Positions 8,357 through 17,339 of a stretch of DNA of 64,000 nucleotides are shown here, one piece after another. This DNA comes from Mesorhizobium kowhaii (GTDB lineage: Bacteria; Pseudomonadota; Alphaproteobacteria; Rhizobiales; Rhizobiaceae), in NCBI RefSeq assembly GCF_003253745.1, contig NZ_MZXV01000051.1:186001-250000 (forward strand). Direction: 5' to 3'. The notes beneath the pieces were generated by a model. The model ran no database searches. It had not been told where the DNA came from and was given only the letters and a program-made list of their open reading frames with translations. Position 1 is the first letter of the stretch; each line of letters starts with the position of its first letter. The position numbers and the translations under genes were made by a program.

Positions 8357-10270
8357 CTAGGCGCCGACCGGCTGCCCGTCCTTGCGGCGGATGGCGACCA
8401 CCGAAGGGCGCGGCAACTGGCCATCCTTGAAGTCGGGCCACAGCGTCTGCACCTTGTCGAGCGTCTCGGCGTCTTCGGCCGGGTGCTGGACCGACAGGAA
8501 CAAGGTCGTGCCATCCGGCGTGAAGCAGGGTCCGGTTGCTTCGGCGCCATTTGGGCAGGTGAACAGCAGTTTCGGCAGGCCACGCGCCGGGCCTTCGGTG
8601 TCGACGCCATAGACGCCGTCCGGCAGGTCGAAATCATTGGCGCCGTCGGTCGCCACCCAGAGCCGGCCGGCCGGATCGAAGGTGATGTTGTCGGGGCAGA
8701 CGAACCAGCCATTGTCCGACGTGTCCGGGTGGAAGGTGGCGCCGACCGCGGCATCTTTGGGGTTGCCGCACAGCACGAACAGATCCCAGGCATATTTGTC
8801 CGCGGTATGGTCGGCGTCTGCGCCGCGGCCGCCTGGCGGGATCAGTTCGACGATGTGGCCCCAGAGGTTTTCCGGACGCGTGTTGGCCGGGTTGACCTTC
8901 GACTGGTCGCGCTTCTTGTTCTTGGTCATCACCGCATAGACGCGGCCGGTCACCGGATTGGTCTCGATGTCCTCGGGACGGTCCATCGGTGTTGCGCCAA
9001 GTGTGTCTGCCGCGAGCCGTGTTTTCAGCAGAACTTCGGCCTGATCGGCAAAGCCGTTTTCAGCCGTAAGCTTGCCCTGGCCGTGAACCAGCGGCAGCCA
9101 TGTCATGGAGCCGTCGGCTTCGTAGCGGGCGACCGAAAGCACGCCGTCATCCAGCAGGTCGTTGCCAGAGGCCGGTTTGGCCGGATCGTAGGCCTTGTTC
9201 GAGACGAAGCGGTACATGTATTCGAAATAGTCGTCGTCGCCCATGTAGACGACGACGCGGCCGTCCTTGTTGAGGACAACCGTGGACGCCTCATGCGACA
9301 TGCGGCCAAGTGCGGTGCGCTTCACCGGCTTGGACTGGGGATCATAGGGGTCGATCTCGACCACCCAGTCGAAACGGTTGGCCTCGTTCGGCTCCTTGTC
9401 GAGATTGAAGCGGTCATGGAAGCGGCCACGGCCATAGATGTCGGAACCGTCGAAGCCATAGCGGTCGAGAACGTCCGCGGTCGGCGCCTTCTTCGGATCG
9501 CCGCCGAACAGGTCGGAAACGCCTTCCTCGCAGGTCAGCACGGTGCCCCACGGGGTGAAGCCGCCGCTGCAGTTATAGCTGGTGCCGAGCACCTTCGTGC
9601 CGGTGGCGTCGGCAGATGTCTGCATCAAGGCATGGCCGGCAACCGGACCGGAGACGGTCATTTCGGTGTTGGCGGTGATGCGCCGGTTGAGCGGGCTGTC
9701 CTCGACCAGCGACCACTTGCCGTCCTTCAACAGCACTTCGACGATCGAGTGGCCCATGGCGGCCATGCCGAGATCGACCTGTTCCTTACTCATCGTCTTG
9801 CCGGCGTCATCCTCGGTCATGCCGGGAAACATGACGTTGGGCGAAATGTATTCGTTGTTGACGCAAAGCAAGCCGTGGTCGGAATTCACCGTGCCTTTCG
9901 GCAGCGGCAGGAAGGCGATGTAGTCGCAGTTGTAGCCGAAGCGCTTCTCCTGCTCGTCGGCGGCGACCTTGTTGCCGTCGAAATCCGGCAGGCCGGCCAC
10001 AAGCGGGTCGCCCCAGCGTGCGACGATTGTGGTCTCATAGCCCTCGGCGGCGGCGTGGGTCTTGTCATAGACGCGCTTCAGCTCGGGAAAGCCGAGTGTG
10101 GAAAGTGCAGCCGCGGCATGTGTTTCGCCGGCAAACAACGAACCGACGAAGCTGCCGCCGGCAATCAGCGCACCAGATGCAAGGCTGCCCTTCAGGAGGG
10201 TACGGCGCGAGACGCGCTCGGCTATGACGTCGCGAATGACAGGGGAGGATGAAGACGGGGAGTTGGCCAT
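8357..10270 (-). CDS. PhoX-family (DUF839) Tat-exported phosphatase-like protein
   Basis: A 637-aa protein with a twin-arginine signal (VSRRTLLKGSLASGALIAGG, residues about 19-38) and a predicted cleavage after about residue 55. The body shows the PhoX/DUF839 pattern with acidic segments such as YMGDDDYFEYMYRFV and NVMFPGMTEDDAG. Authentic PhoX is a calcium/iron phosphomonoesterase that releases phosphate in the periplasm. Many DUF839 members are untested, so I do not assign phosphatase activity firmly. GAGAGG precedes the ATG. I found no good PHO box upstream. Confidence 0.8.
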   Translation of the reverse strand: MANSPSSSSPVIRDVIAERVSRRTLLKGSLASGALIAGGSFVGSLFAGETHAAAALSTLGFPELKRVYDKTHAAAEGYETTIVARWGDPLVAGLPDFDGNKVAADEQEKRFGYNCDYIAFLPLPKGTVNSDHGLLCVNNEYISPNVMFPGMTEDDAGKTMSKEQVDLGMAAMGHSIVEVLLKDGKWSLVEDSPLNRRITANTEMTVSGPVAGHALMQTSADATGTKVLGTSYNCSGGFTPWGTVLTCEEGVSDLFGGDPKKAPTADVLDRYGFDGSDIYGRGRFHDRFNLDKEPNEANRFDWVVEIDPYDPQSKPVKRTALGRMSHEASTVVLNKDGRVVVYMGDDDYFEYMYRFVSNKAYDPAKPASGNDLLDDGVLSVARYEADGSMTWLPLVHGQGKLTAENGFADQAEVLLKTRLAADTLGATPMDRPEDIETNPVTGRVYAVMTKNKKRDQSKVNPANTRPENLWGHIVELIPPGGRGADADHTADKYAWDLFVLCGNPKDAAVGATFHPDTSDNGWFVCPDNITFDPAGRLWVATDGANDFDLPDGVYGVDTEGPARGLPKLLFTCPNGAEATGPCFTPDGTTLFLSVQHPAEDAETLDKVQTLWPDFKDGQLPRPSVVAIRRKDGQPVGA

Positions 10271-10391
10271 TGTGTCTGCCTCTCAAGGTGGATGGTGACG
10301 GCGCACCGCTGCCTATCCAGTTTCGGCAACATCCAGATGACATGAGAGACGGGCAGGCCCGCCGAGGCGGCGGCCATTGCCCGGGAATGGC

Positions 10392-10799
10392 CTACTGGCC
10401 GGCTCCCCTGGTGCAGGTCGAGGCCGTGAACGCACCGTCGGGCTGCTTCATGATGATGTCGAAGGAGGGTGCACTCTGGCCGTCCAGCGTCGCCTGGGTC
10501 AGCGACAGCGCGTTGTCGCCGGCGGTATAGCCACCCAGCGGTCCCAGCCACGAGATCACGCCGTTTGCATCCATCTGATAATTGTAGCCTTGCTGGGCGG
10601 TCCCGAAGGTGACCGGGCCGCTGTAGACATTTCCCTTGATGGTGATGTCGCCGAGGTTGAGAAACATGCCAAGCAGGTATACTTCGCAGTGGTAGACGCC
10701 GTCGGGCATCTTGCCGTCGCTGAAATCGGCTCGTGCTGTGCCGGTCGCTGCCGCCAGAAGCAATATGCCGATGGAAATGCGTGAAATGCCGGATGCCAT
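10392..10799 (-). CDS. Small secreted protein of unknown function
   Basis: A 135-aa protein with a clear Sec signal (hydrophobic residues 9-17, then ATGTARA before ADFSDG). The mature part is rich in Gly and aromatic residues and contains two Cys (C38 and C129 approximately), which could form a disulfide in the periplasm. I do not recognise a family. It lies upstream of phoX on the same strand with a 121-nt gap and may be co-transcribed. Confidence 0.6.
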   Translation of the reverse strand: MASGISRISIGILLLAAATGTARADFSDGKMPDGVYHCEVYLLGMFLNLGDITIKGNVYSGPVTFGTAQQGYNYQMDANGVISWLGPLGGYTAGDNALSLTQATLDGQSAPSFDIIMKQPDGAFTASTCTRGAGQ

Positions 10800-11112
10800 G
10801 ACGTCGCTCGTTTGAGGAGCGACCTTGCCCTACTTTTGCGCTGAGCCGCAACATTTGTCGTCCGCGATCTGCCGATGAAGATCAAAAACTAGGCACCTTG
10901 CCAATTTGGGCGAAAATTAGGCAAAGTCCGTGTGCGCTGCGCAAATTTCTCTCAATCAATTTTTAACCGCCCTTCTTTGTTTCCATAAAGCTAATATTTC
11001 AAACGACTGATAATATTGAGTTATTGTCCCTTGTTTGGCATCTCTCCAGCGATTGGCATGGGGGTTGCATTGCATTGTTGCGGTGCAATCAACCAGCCTG
11101 GGAGTGTTAGGC
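10800..11112. other. Divergent intergenic region upstream of urtA
   Basis: This 313-bp, locally AT-rich stretch separates the minus-strand secreted protein from urtA. It contains the sigma-54 promoter at 11054-11069. Dyad-like TGCGC and TTGCA elements lie around 10930-11090, but I see no convincing full NtrC site. Confidence 0.6.
11054..11069 (+). promoter_or_regulatory. Sigma-54 (RpoN) promoter of the urt operon
   Basis: TTGGCATGGGGGTTGCA has GG at 11055-11056 and GC at 11067-11068 with exactly 10 nt between, matching the -24/-12 consensus YTGGCACG-N4-TTGCW at all but one important base. The predicted start, near 11080, lies 30 nt before the urtA ATG and downstream of an alternative in-frame start at 11035, which is therefore rejected. 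RpoN and NtrC control of urea uptake is known in related bacteria. Confidence 0.85.
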
Positions 11113-12423
11113 ATGAGGGGTAGTTTCTCGACAATAACAAAAATGTTTTCGGCCAGCGTCGTTGCCGCCGGCCTGTTGATGTCCGCACCCGCCAGGGCGG
11201 CTGACGACACGATCAAGGTCGGCATTCTCCATTCGCTGTCGGGGACCATGGCGATCTCGGAGACGACGCTGAAGGACGCCATGCTGATGCTCATCGACGA
11301 GCAGAACGCCAAGGGCGGCCTGCTCGGCAAGAAGCTTGAGGCCGTGGTCGTCGATCCAGCTTCCAACTGGCCGCTGTTCGCCGAGAAGGCGCGCGAGCTG
11401 ATCTCCAAGGACAAGGTTGCCGCGGTGTTCGGCTGCTGGACCTCGGTGTCGCGCAAATCGGTGCTGCCGGTGTTCAGCGAGCTCGACAACATCCTTTTCT
11501 ATCCCGTCCAGTACGAGGGCGAGGAAAGCGAGCGCAACGTGTTCTACACGGGTGCGGCGCCGAACCAGCAGGCCATTCCGGCGGTCGACTACCTGATGAG
11601 CGAGGATGGCGGTTCGGTGAAGCGCTGGGTGCTCGAAGGCACCGACTACGTTTATCCGCGCACCACCAACAAGATCCTCGAGGCCTATCTGAAGGCCAAG
11701 GGCGTCGCGGCGGAAGACATCATGGTCAACTACACGCCGTTCGGCTTCTCCGACTGGCAGACCGAAGTTTCAGCAATCAAGAAATTCGGTTCGGCCGGCA
11801 AGAAGACCGCCGTTGTGTCGACGGTCAATGGCGACGCCAACGTGCCGTTCTACAAGGAACTCGGCAACCAGGGCATCAAGGCCGAGGACATCCCGGTCAT
11901 GGCCTTCTCGGTCGGCGAGGAAGAGCTTGCCGGTCTCGACACCGCGCCGCTGGTCGGCCATCTCGCCGCCTGGAACTACTTTGAAAGCGTCGACACGCCC
12001 GAGAACAAGAAGTTCATCGCCGACTGGCACAAATTCATCAAGAACGACAAGCGCACCACCAACGACCCGATGGAAGCCCACTACATCGGCTTCAACATGT
12101 GGGTGAAGGCGGTCGAGAAGGCCGGCACCACCGATCCGGACAAGGTCATCGACGCCATGATCGGCGTTTCGGTGCCCAACCTGACCGGCGGCTATTCGAC
12201 GATGATGCCGAACCACCACATCACCAAGCCGGTGCTGATCGGTGAAATCCAGGCCGACGGCCAGTTCGAGACGGTTTCGCGCACGCCGGGCCTGGTGATG
12301 GGCGACGAATGGTCCGACTACCTGCCCGACTCCAAGGACCTGATCTCCGATTGGCGCGCGCCTCTGTCCTGCGGCAACTTCAACGTCGCCACCGGCAAAT
12401 GCGGCGGCAAGGGCACAAACTGA
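11113..12423 (+). CDS. urtA: Urea ABC transporter substrate-binding protein
   Basis: Periplasmic receptor for urea (or short-chain amides). Start at ATG 11113, which follows the sigma-54 promoter and gives a 436-aa preprotein. The signal peptide ends at about ARAAD (residue 29). The mature part begins DTIKVGILHSLSGTMAIS and continues with features specific for UrtA within the leucine-type receptor family: AVFGCWTSVSRKSVLPVFSE, the LLFYPVQYEGEE-like segment and the SDWRAP end region. The urtBCDE genes follow in order. A strong hairpin separates urtA from urtB, consistent with higher receptor expression. Confidence 0.95.
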   Translation: MRGSFSTITKMFSASVVAAGLLMSAPARAADDTIKVGILHSLSGTMAISETTLKDAMLMLIDEQNAKGGLLGKKLEAVVVDPASNWPLFAEKARELISKDKVAAVFGCWTSVSRKSVLPVFSELDNILFYPVQYEGEESERNVFYTGAAPNQQAIPAVDYLMSEDGGSVKRWVLEGTDYVYPRTTNKILEAYLKAKGVAAEDIMVNYTPFGFSDWQTEVSAIKKFGSAGKKTAVVSTVNGDANVPFYKELGNQGIKAEDIPVMAFSVGEEELAGLDTAPLVGHLAAWNYFESVDTPENKKFIADWHKFIKNDKRTTNDPMEAHYIGFNMWVKAVEKAGTTDPDKVIDAMIGVSVPNLTGGYSTMMPNHHITKPVLIGEIQADGQFETVSRTPGLVMGDEWSDYLPDSKDLISDWRAPLSCGNFNVATGKCGGKGTN

Positions 12424-12473
12424 TCCTCCCGGGTCCAGGTCTGGGCTGTTAAGTCCACGACCTATGACCGCCA

Positions 12474-12506
12474 GCGTCCGGACGGTTTCCTCCGCCGTCC
12501 GGACGC
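12474..12506 (+). repeat. Perfect 12-bp hairpin between urtA and urtB
   Basis: GCGTCCGGACGG (12474-12485) and CCGTCCGGACGC (12495-12506) are perfectly complementary around a 9-nt loop. No T tract follows, so it is probably an mRNA-stabilising or partial-termination element that lets receptor mRNA exceed permease mRNA. It lies within the longest possible urtB frame, which argues for the downstream start. Confidence 0.7.
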
Positions 12507-12538
12507 CCAATTCAACCTTCAAGGGTCGCCTGAAGCCG

Positions 12539-14155
12539 ATGAACCTGTTCCGTGCGATTGGCCTGACGCTTTTGTTCCTGCTGGCGACGCTGTCGTCGTC
12601 GGGTGCTGGCGAAGCCGATCTGCGTGGCATCATCGCCAAATTCGCGACGGCCAAGGGCTTTTCGGAGACGGGGGCTGTCGTTCACGACCTGGCGGCTACA
12701 GGTGACCCCCTAGTCGAACGGCCGCTTGCGGCACTCGCCGACGGCAACCTCTATATCCGCAAGGCCGATTCGCAGGTCTTCGTCGGCAAGGAAGCAGGTG
12801 TCAGCGTAGAGTTGTTCGATCCGCTGAGCGGCGAAAAGTCGGCGGATGCCGCCAAGGACGACATCACTAAGATCAAGGTCAACAACACGCTGCGCCGCGT
12901 CATCCGCGATGCGCTGGGAACGCTGACGCTCGGCGCCAAGGATCCGGCCGTGCGCATCGCCGCCGCCGACACCATGTTCAAGACACCCGATGCCGCAAAC
13001 ATCGGGCCGCTCGACACCGCGATCGCCAGCGAGACCGTGGCCAGCGTCAAGGCTCTGCTCGAACAGGCCCGCGCTGCCTCGGTTCTTGTCTCGGATCGTC
13101 CGGATGCCGACAAACTGGCGGCGATAACGCTGATCGGCGCACGGGGCGACCGTGATGCGGTTTCGCTGCTGACCTCGGTCGAAGCGAACGCCTCGGGCGC
13201 GGTCAAGGACGCGGCGACGGCGGCTATTCGTAACATCAATTCGACACTGGCATTCTGGGATGCCGGTCAGAACATCTGGTACGGGATTTCGCTGGGTTCG
13301 GTGCTGCTGCTGGCGGCGATCGGGCTTGCCATCACCTTCGGCGTCATGGGCGTCATCAACATGGCGCATGGCGAGATGGTCATGCTCGGCGCCTACACGA
13401 CCTTCGTCGTCCAGCAGGTCATCCGCACATCCTTTCCCGGCCTGTTCGACTGGTCGCTGGTGATCGCGCTGCCGCTCGCCTTTCTCGTTGCCGCGATCGT
13501 CGGCCTGGCCATCGAGCGCGGCGTCATCCGCTTCCTCTACGGCCGGCCGCTGGAGACACTCTTGGCGACATGGGGCGTCTCGCTGATCCTGCAGCAGGCC
13601 GTGCGCAGCATCTTCGGGCCAACCAACCAGGAAGTGGGCAATCCCGCCTGGATGTCGGGCTCGTTCAATGTCGGTCAGCTCGCAATCACCTGGAACCGTC
13701 TGTGGATCCTGGTTTTCGCGCTCACCGTCTTTGCCGTGCTGCTCTACGTGATGAAGCGCACGCCCTGGGGTCTGCAGATGCGCGCCGTCACCGCCAACCG
13801 GCGCATGGCCGCCTCGATGGGCATCAGGACGCCATGGGTCGACGCGCTGACCTTCGCGCTGGGTTCCGGCATTGCCGGTATCGCCGGTGTCGCGCTCAGT
13901 CAGATCGACAATGTCTCGCCGAATCTCGGCCGCGGCTACATCATCGACAGCTTCATGGTCGTTGTCTTCGGCGGTGTCGGCAATCTGTGGGGCACGCTGG
14001 TCGGCGCCTTCTCGCTCGGCATCGTCAACAAGTTTCTTGAGCCCTATGCCGGCGCCGTGCTCGGCAAGATCGTCGTGCTGGTCCTGATCATCCTGTTCAT
14101 CCAGAAGCGCCCGCGGGGCCTGTTCGCGCTCAAGGGCAGGGCGGTGGAAGCATGA
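12539..14155 (+). CDS. urtB: Urea ABC transporter permease UrtB
   Basis: First membrane subunit of the urea importer. From ATG 12539 it has 538 aa with a signal peptide (about 1-23, ending SSSGAGEA), a periplasmic helical domain of about 240 residues typical of UrtB, and a LivH-type permease of eight or so helices from about residue 245. The signature AITFGVMGVINMAHGEMVMLGAY is present. Starting at 12464 would place a perfect hairpin inside the gene and 25 extra residues before a proper signal peptide. The stop overlaps urtC by four bases (ATGA). Confidence 0.93.
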   Translation: MNLFRAIGLTLLFLLATLSSSGAGEADLRGIIAKFATAKGFSETGAVVHDLAATGDPLVERPLAALADGNLYIRKADSQVFVGKEAGVSVELFDPLSGEKSADAAKDDITKIKVNNTLRRVIRDALGTLTLGAKDPAVRIAAADTMFKTPDAANIGPLDTAIASETVASVKALLEQARAASVLVSDRPDADKLAAITLIGARGDRDAVSLLTSVEANASGAVKDAATAAIRNINSTLAFWDAGQNIWYGISLGSVLLLAAIGLAITFGVMGVINMAHGEMVMLGAYTTFVVQQVIRTSFPGLFDWSLVIALPLAFLVAAIVGLAIERGVIRFLYGRPLETLLATWGVSLILQQAVRSIFGPTNQEVGNPAWMSGSFNVGQLAITWNRLWILVFALTVFAVLLYVMKRTPWGLQMRAVTANRRMAASMGIRTPWVDALTFALGSGIAGIAGVALSQIDNVSPNLGRGYIIDSFMVVVFGGVGNLWGTLVGAFSLGIVNKFLEPYAGAVLGKIVVLVLIILFIQKRPRGLFALKGRAVEA

Positions 14156-15384
14156 TCACCGGTCGCTTCTTCGCCGCGGGCGCGGACCGCCGCATCGCCA
14201 TCACGATTCTCATCCTGCTGGCGGTGGCCATCATCGTGCCGCTGCTCAACCTGGCTGTGTCGCCAACCAGCGCCTTCTACGTGCCGTCCTACATCGTTGC
14301 GCTGACCGGCAAATATCTCTGCTATGCGCTGCTCGCCTTAGCGCTCGACCTGGTCTGGGGTTATTGCGGCATCCTTTCGCTCGGCCACGGCGCCTTCTTC
14401 GCGCTCGGCGGCTATGCGATGGGCATGTATCTGATGCGCCAGATCGGCGCGCGCGGCGTCTATGGCAACCCCATCCTGCCGGACTTCATGGTGTTCCTGA
14501 ACTACAAGGAATTGCCCTGGTTCTGGACTGGTTTCGATCATTTCTGGTTCGCTGCGATCATGGTGCTCGCGGTGCCCGGCCTGCTCGCTTTCGTCTTCGG
14601 CTGGTTCGCCTTCCGCAGCCGTGTCACCGGTGTCTATCTCTCCATCATCACCCAGGCGATGACCTACGCGCTGCTGCTCGCCTTTTTCCGCAACGACATG
14701 GGTTTCGGCGGCAACAACGGCCTGACCGATTTCAAGGATATTCTCGGCTTCAACGTGCAGGCAGACGCAACGCGTTCGGCGCTGTTCGCCGCCAGCGCGC
14801 TGATGCTCGCGCTCGCCGTGTTCGTCACCTGGGCGATCGTCGGTTCCAAATACGGCAAGCTCTTGATGGCGGTGCGCGACGCCGAGAGCCGCACCCGCTT
14901 CCTCGGCTGGCGGGCGGAAAACGTGAAGCTGTTCGCCTTCACCGTGTCGGCTGTCATGGCGGGCATAGCCGGCGCGCTCTACGTGCCGCAGGTCGGCATC
15001 ATCAATCCGGGCGAGTTCGAACCGTCCAATTCGATCGAGGTGGTGATCTGGGCGGCCGTTGGCGGGCGCGGCACCATTGTCGGGCCGATCATCGGCGCGC
15101 TGCTGGTCAATGCCGGCAAATCCTGGTTCACCGGCGTGCTGCCGGAATTCTGGCTGTTCGCGCTCGGCGGCCTGTTTGTCGCCGTCACGCTTTTGCTGCC
15201 CAAAGGCATCGTCGGCATGTGGGATTCCTGGCGCGGCAACGCCAAAGCGCTGCGGGCGGCATCGCTGGCCGAGGAGGCTGGCACCGACCCTGTCGTCCCG
15301 CCGCAGCAGAAGATCGTTCGCAGTGCGGCGACAAAGCCGGGCGACTGGTCCTCGTCCAGCCCCGAACCGCAGCCGGCGGAGTGA
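14152..15384 (+). CDS. urtC: Urea ABC transporter permease UrtC
   Basis: Second membrane subunit, 410 aa, LivM type, with about eight to ten hydrophobic helices. The conserved segment LDLVWGYCGILSLGHGAFFALGGYAMG near residue 65 and the cytoplasmic loop SRTRFLGWR, which contacts the ATPases in this family, are both present. The last 40 residues are a polar tail with no family counterpart that I recall. Its ATG overlaps the urtB stop, so translation is probably coupled. Confidence 0.93.
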   Translation: MITGRFFAAGADRRIAITILILLAVAIIVPLLNLAVSPTSAFYVPSYIVALTGKYLCYALLALALDLVWGYCGILSLGHGAFFALGGYAMGMYLMRQIGARGVYGNPILPDFMVFLNYKELPWFWTGFDHFWFAAIMVLAVPGLLAFVFGWFAFRSRVTGVYLSIITQAMTYALLLAFFRNDMGFGGNNGLTDFKDILGFNVQADATRSALFAASALMLALAVFVTWAIVGSKYGKLLMAVRDAESRTRFLGWRAENVKLFAFTVSAVMAGIAGALYVPQVGIINPGEFEPSNSIEVVIWAAVGGRGTIVGPIIGALLVNAGKSWFTGVLPEFWLFALGGLFVAVTLLLPKGIVGMWDSWRGNAKALRAASLAEEAGTDPVVPPQQKIVRSAATKPGDWSSSSPEPQPAE

Positions 15385-15390
15385 GCGACG

Positions 15391-16137
15391 ATGAGCAAGT
15401 CGAACACGATCCTCTATCTCGACGGCGTCTCGGTTTCCTTCGACGGCTTTCGCGCCATCAACAACCTGTCGCTGGTGCTCGACAAGGGCGAGATGCGCGC
15501 CATCATCGGCCCCAACGGCGCCGGCAAGACGACGATGATGGACATCGTCACCGGCAAGACGCGGCCCGACGAGGGCGAGGTGTTCTTCGACGGCCAGGTC
15601 GACCTGACCAAGCATGATGAAGCCGAGATCGCCATGATGGGCATCGGCCGCAAATTCCAGAAGCCGACGGTCTTCGAAAGCCACACCATCGAGGAAAATC
15701 TGATGCTGGCGCTGAAGGGGCCACGCTCGATCTTCCCGGCGCTGTTCCATCGCCGCTCGGCCGCCGAAGCGCGGCAGATCGACGACATTCTCGGCATTAT
15801 CCGGCTCGGCGACAAACGCGATCAACTGGCAGCAAATTTGAGCCACGGGCAAAAGCAGTGGCTGGAGATCGGCATGCTGCTGGCGCAGGACCCGAAGCTG
15901 CTGCTGGTCGACGAGCCGGTCGCCGGCATGACCGATGCAGAGACCGAGGAAACCGCGCGGCTGCTTAAGGAGATTGCGCGCGACCATTCGGTCATCGTGG
16001 TCGAGCACGACATGCATTTCGTGCGCGAACTGGGCGTCAAGGTCACCTGCCTGCACGAGGGCTCGGTGCTGTCCGAAGGCACGCTCGATTTCGTTTCGGC
16101 CGACGAGCGCGTCGTCGAAGTCTATCTGGGGAGATGA
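15391..16137 (+). CDS. urtD: Urea ABC transporter ATPase UrtD
   Basis: LivG-type ATPase, 248 aa. It has Walker A GPNGAGKTTMMD (residues about 43-54), signature LSHGQKQWLEIGM, Walker B LLLVDEPVAGM and a switch His in VVEHDMHF. Six nucleotides separate it from urtC. Its TGA overlaps the ATG of a 23-codon frame that leads to urtE. Confidence 0.93.
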   Translation: MSKSNTILYLDGVSVSFDGFRAINNLSLVLDKGEMRAIIGPNGAGKTTMMDIVTGKTRPDEGEVFFDGQVDLTKHDEAEIAMMGIGRKFQKPTVFESHTIEENLMLALKGPRSIFPALFHRRSAAEARQIDDILGIIRLGDKRDQLAANLSHGQKQWLEIGMLLAQDPKLLLVDEPVAGMTDAETEETARLLKEIARDHSVIVVEHDMHFVRELGVKVTCLHEGSVLSEGTLDFVSADERVVEVYLGR

Positions 16138-16205
16138 GCATGGTCTGGCGGGTTCAATTCCATCGCTTCGATCTGTCCTTCCTCAGGTTCTGGAAAAGGC
16201 GCTGA
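16134..16205 (+). CDS. 23-aa open frame bridging urtD and urtE, possible coupling peptide
   Basis: ATG 16134 overlaps the urtD stop as ATGA. The frame encodes a short basic, aromatic peptide (MSMVWRVQFHRFDL, ending FWKRR) and ends TGA one base before the urtE ATG. This layout would let ribosomes pass from urtD to urtE by two re-initiations. A functional peptide is not implied. Confidence 0.4.
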   Translation: MSMVWRVQFHRFDLSFLRFWKRR

Positions 16206-16206
16206 C

Positions 16207-16902
16207 ATGCTCGAAGTTTCGAACGCCACGCTCCACTACGGCGCCGCCCAGGCGCTGCGCGGCGTGTCGCTGAAGGCCGGCGCCGGCAAGATCACCTGCG
16301 TGCTCGGCCGCAACGGCGTCGGCAAGACCAGTTTGATGAGATCGATCGTCGGCCACCACCGGCTGACGAGCGGAAGCGTTGCCTTCGAGGGGAAGGCGCT
16401 CGACCGGAGCGCGGCGTATGACCGCGCCCGGTCGGGCATCGCATTCGTACCGCAAGGCAGGGAGATCTTTCCGCTGCTCACGGTGCGGGAGAATCTCGAA
16501 TCGGGCTTCGCGCCGCTGAAGCGTGCCGACCGCAACGTGCCCGCCCATGTCTTCGAACTGTTCCCGGTGCTGAAGCAGATGCTTGGCCGCCGTGGCGGCG
16601 ACCTGTCCGGCGGCCAGCAGCAGCAGCTCGCCATCGGCAGAGCGCTGGTCATGCGGCCGAAGCTGCTGGTGCTTGACGAACCCACCGAAGGCATCCAGCC
16701 GTCGATCATCAAGGATATCGGTCGCGCGATCCGCTATCTGCGCGACCAGGCGGGCATCGCCGTGCTTCTGGTCGAACAATATCTCGATTTCTGCCGTGAG
16801 CTTGCCGACGAGGTCAACATCATGGACCGCGGCCTGATCGTCCATACCGGCCCGGCGGAAGATCTCGACCGGGCCGATGTCCGCAAATTCCTGACCGTGT
16901 AG
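16207..16902 (+). CDS. urtE: Urea ABC transporter ATPase UrtE
   Basis: LivF-type ATPase, 231 aa. Walker A is GRNGVGKTSLMRS (about 34-46), the signature is LSGGQQQQLAIGRAL, Walker B is LLVLDEPTEGIQPSI, and a Glu-Gln pair (LLVEQYLDF) replaces the usual switch His, as is normal in LivF-like proteins. It is the last gene of the urt operon. No urease genes are in the window; in this organism they must be elsewhere or absent. Confidence 0.93.
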   Translation: MLEVSNATLHYGAAQALRGVSLKAGAGKITCVLGRNGVGKTSLMRSIVGHHRLTSGSVAFEGKALDRSAAYDRARSGIAFVPQGREIFPLLTVRENLESGFAPLKRADRNVPAHVFELFPVLKQMLGRRGGDLSGGQQQQLAIGRALVMRPKLLVLDEPTEGIQPSIIKDIGRAIRYLRDQAGIAVLLVEQYLDFCRELADEVNIMDRGLIVHTGPAEDLDRADVRKFLTV

Positions 16903-16903
16903 A

Positions 16904-16966
16904 CTCTTTGTCTTGACGCAATTCCGGACGGAAAACCGTTTCACACTTTTCCTGGAATTGCTCTAA
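16904..16966 (+). repeat. Family A intergenic repeat, copy 2
   Basis: Begins two bases after the urtE stop. Nearly the full consensus: TTTGTCTTGACGCAATTCC, then GGACGGAAAACCGTTTCAC, ending TTTTCCTGGAATTGCTCTAA. It abuts a family B copy with no gap. Confidence 0.88.
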
Positions 16967-17068
16967 GCGCGTCGCATCCAAACGGATTCAAACGACGCGC
17001 TTTAGTTTTTTGCTTCTGTGCATGTCGTGTCCCAAAACCGCTGCGCACTTTTGGGCGACATGCATTAG
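16965..17068. repeat. Family B bipartite palindromic repeat, copy 2
   Basis: AAGCGCGTCGC...GCGACGCGCTT-type first palindrome (here AGCGCGTCGCAT / AACGACGCGCTTTAG) and second palindrome GCATGTCG...GCGACATGCATTAG. It directly follows repeat A2, forming an A-B composite after the urt operon. The remaining 270 bp up to 17340 holds nothing I can identify except the upstream region of the small gene that follows. Confidence 0.85.
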
Positions 17069-17339
17069 AATCAGTACTGACTTCAGGTGACGCTCCGAAG
17101 TCTTTCGCAAGTCCAATATTTCTTCGATCCAGTCATCCGTGTCTCTGGCGCACCGGCGGCTGCGTGCTAGTCTTTTCTTGGCTTTTGTGAGTCGGCCGCT
17201 TCCGTTTCAGTCTGGTTTATCGCAGATCGAGGGGCGCGGCGAAGGCCGGGCAAGTTCCACGCAAGCCAGCATTCCTAGCTTCCCTCCTGCGATCTGATTG
17301 TCGTTCAACTCGTTTGGGCACACAGGCTAAGGGACAGCC

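Noticed and set aside
10336..10356. Possible PHO box upstream of phoX
   Set aside because: Only one half-site is close to CTGTCAT; the second matches at two of seven positions.
11035..11112. Extended N-terminus of UrtA from 11035
   Set aside because: It would begin upstream of the sigma-54 promoter and lack a proper signal peptide position.
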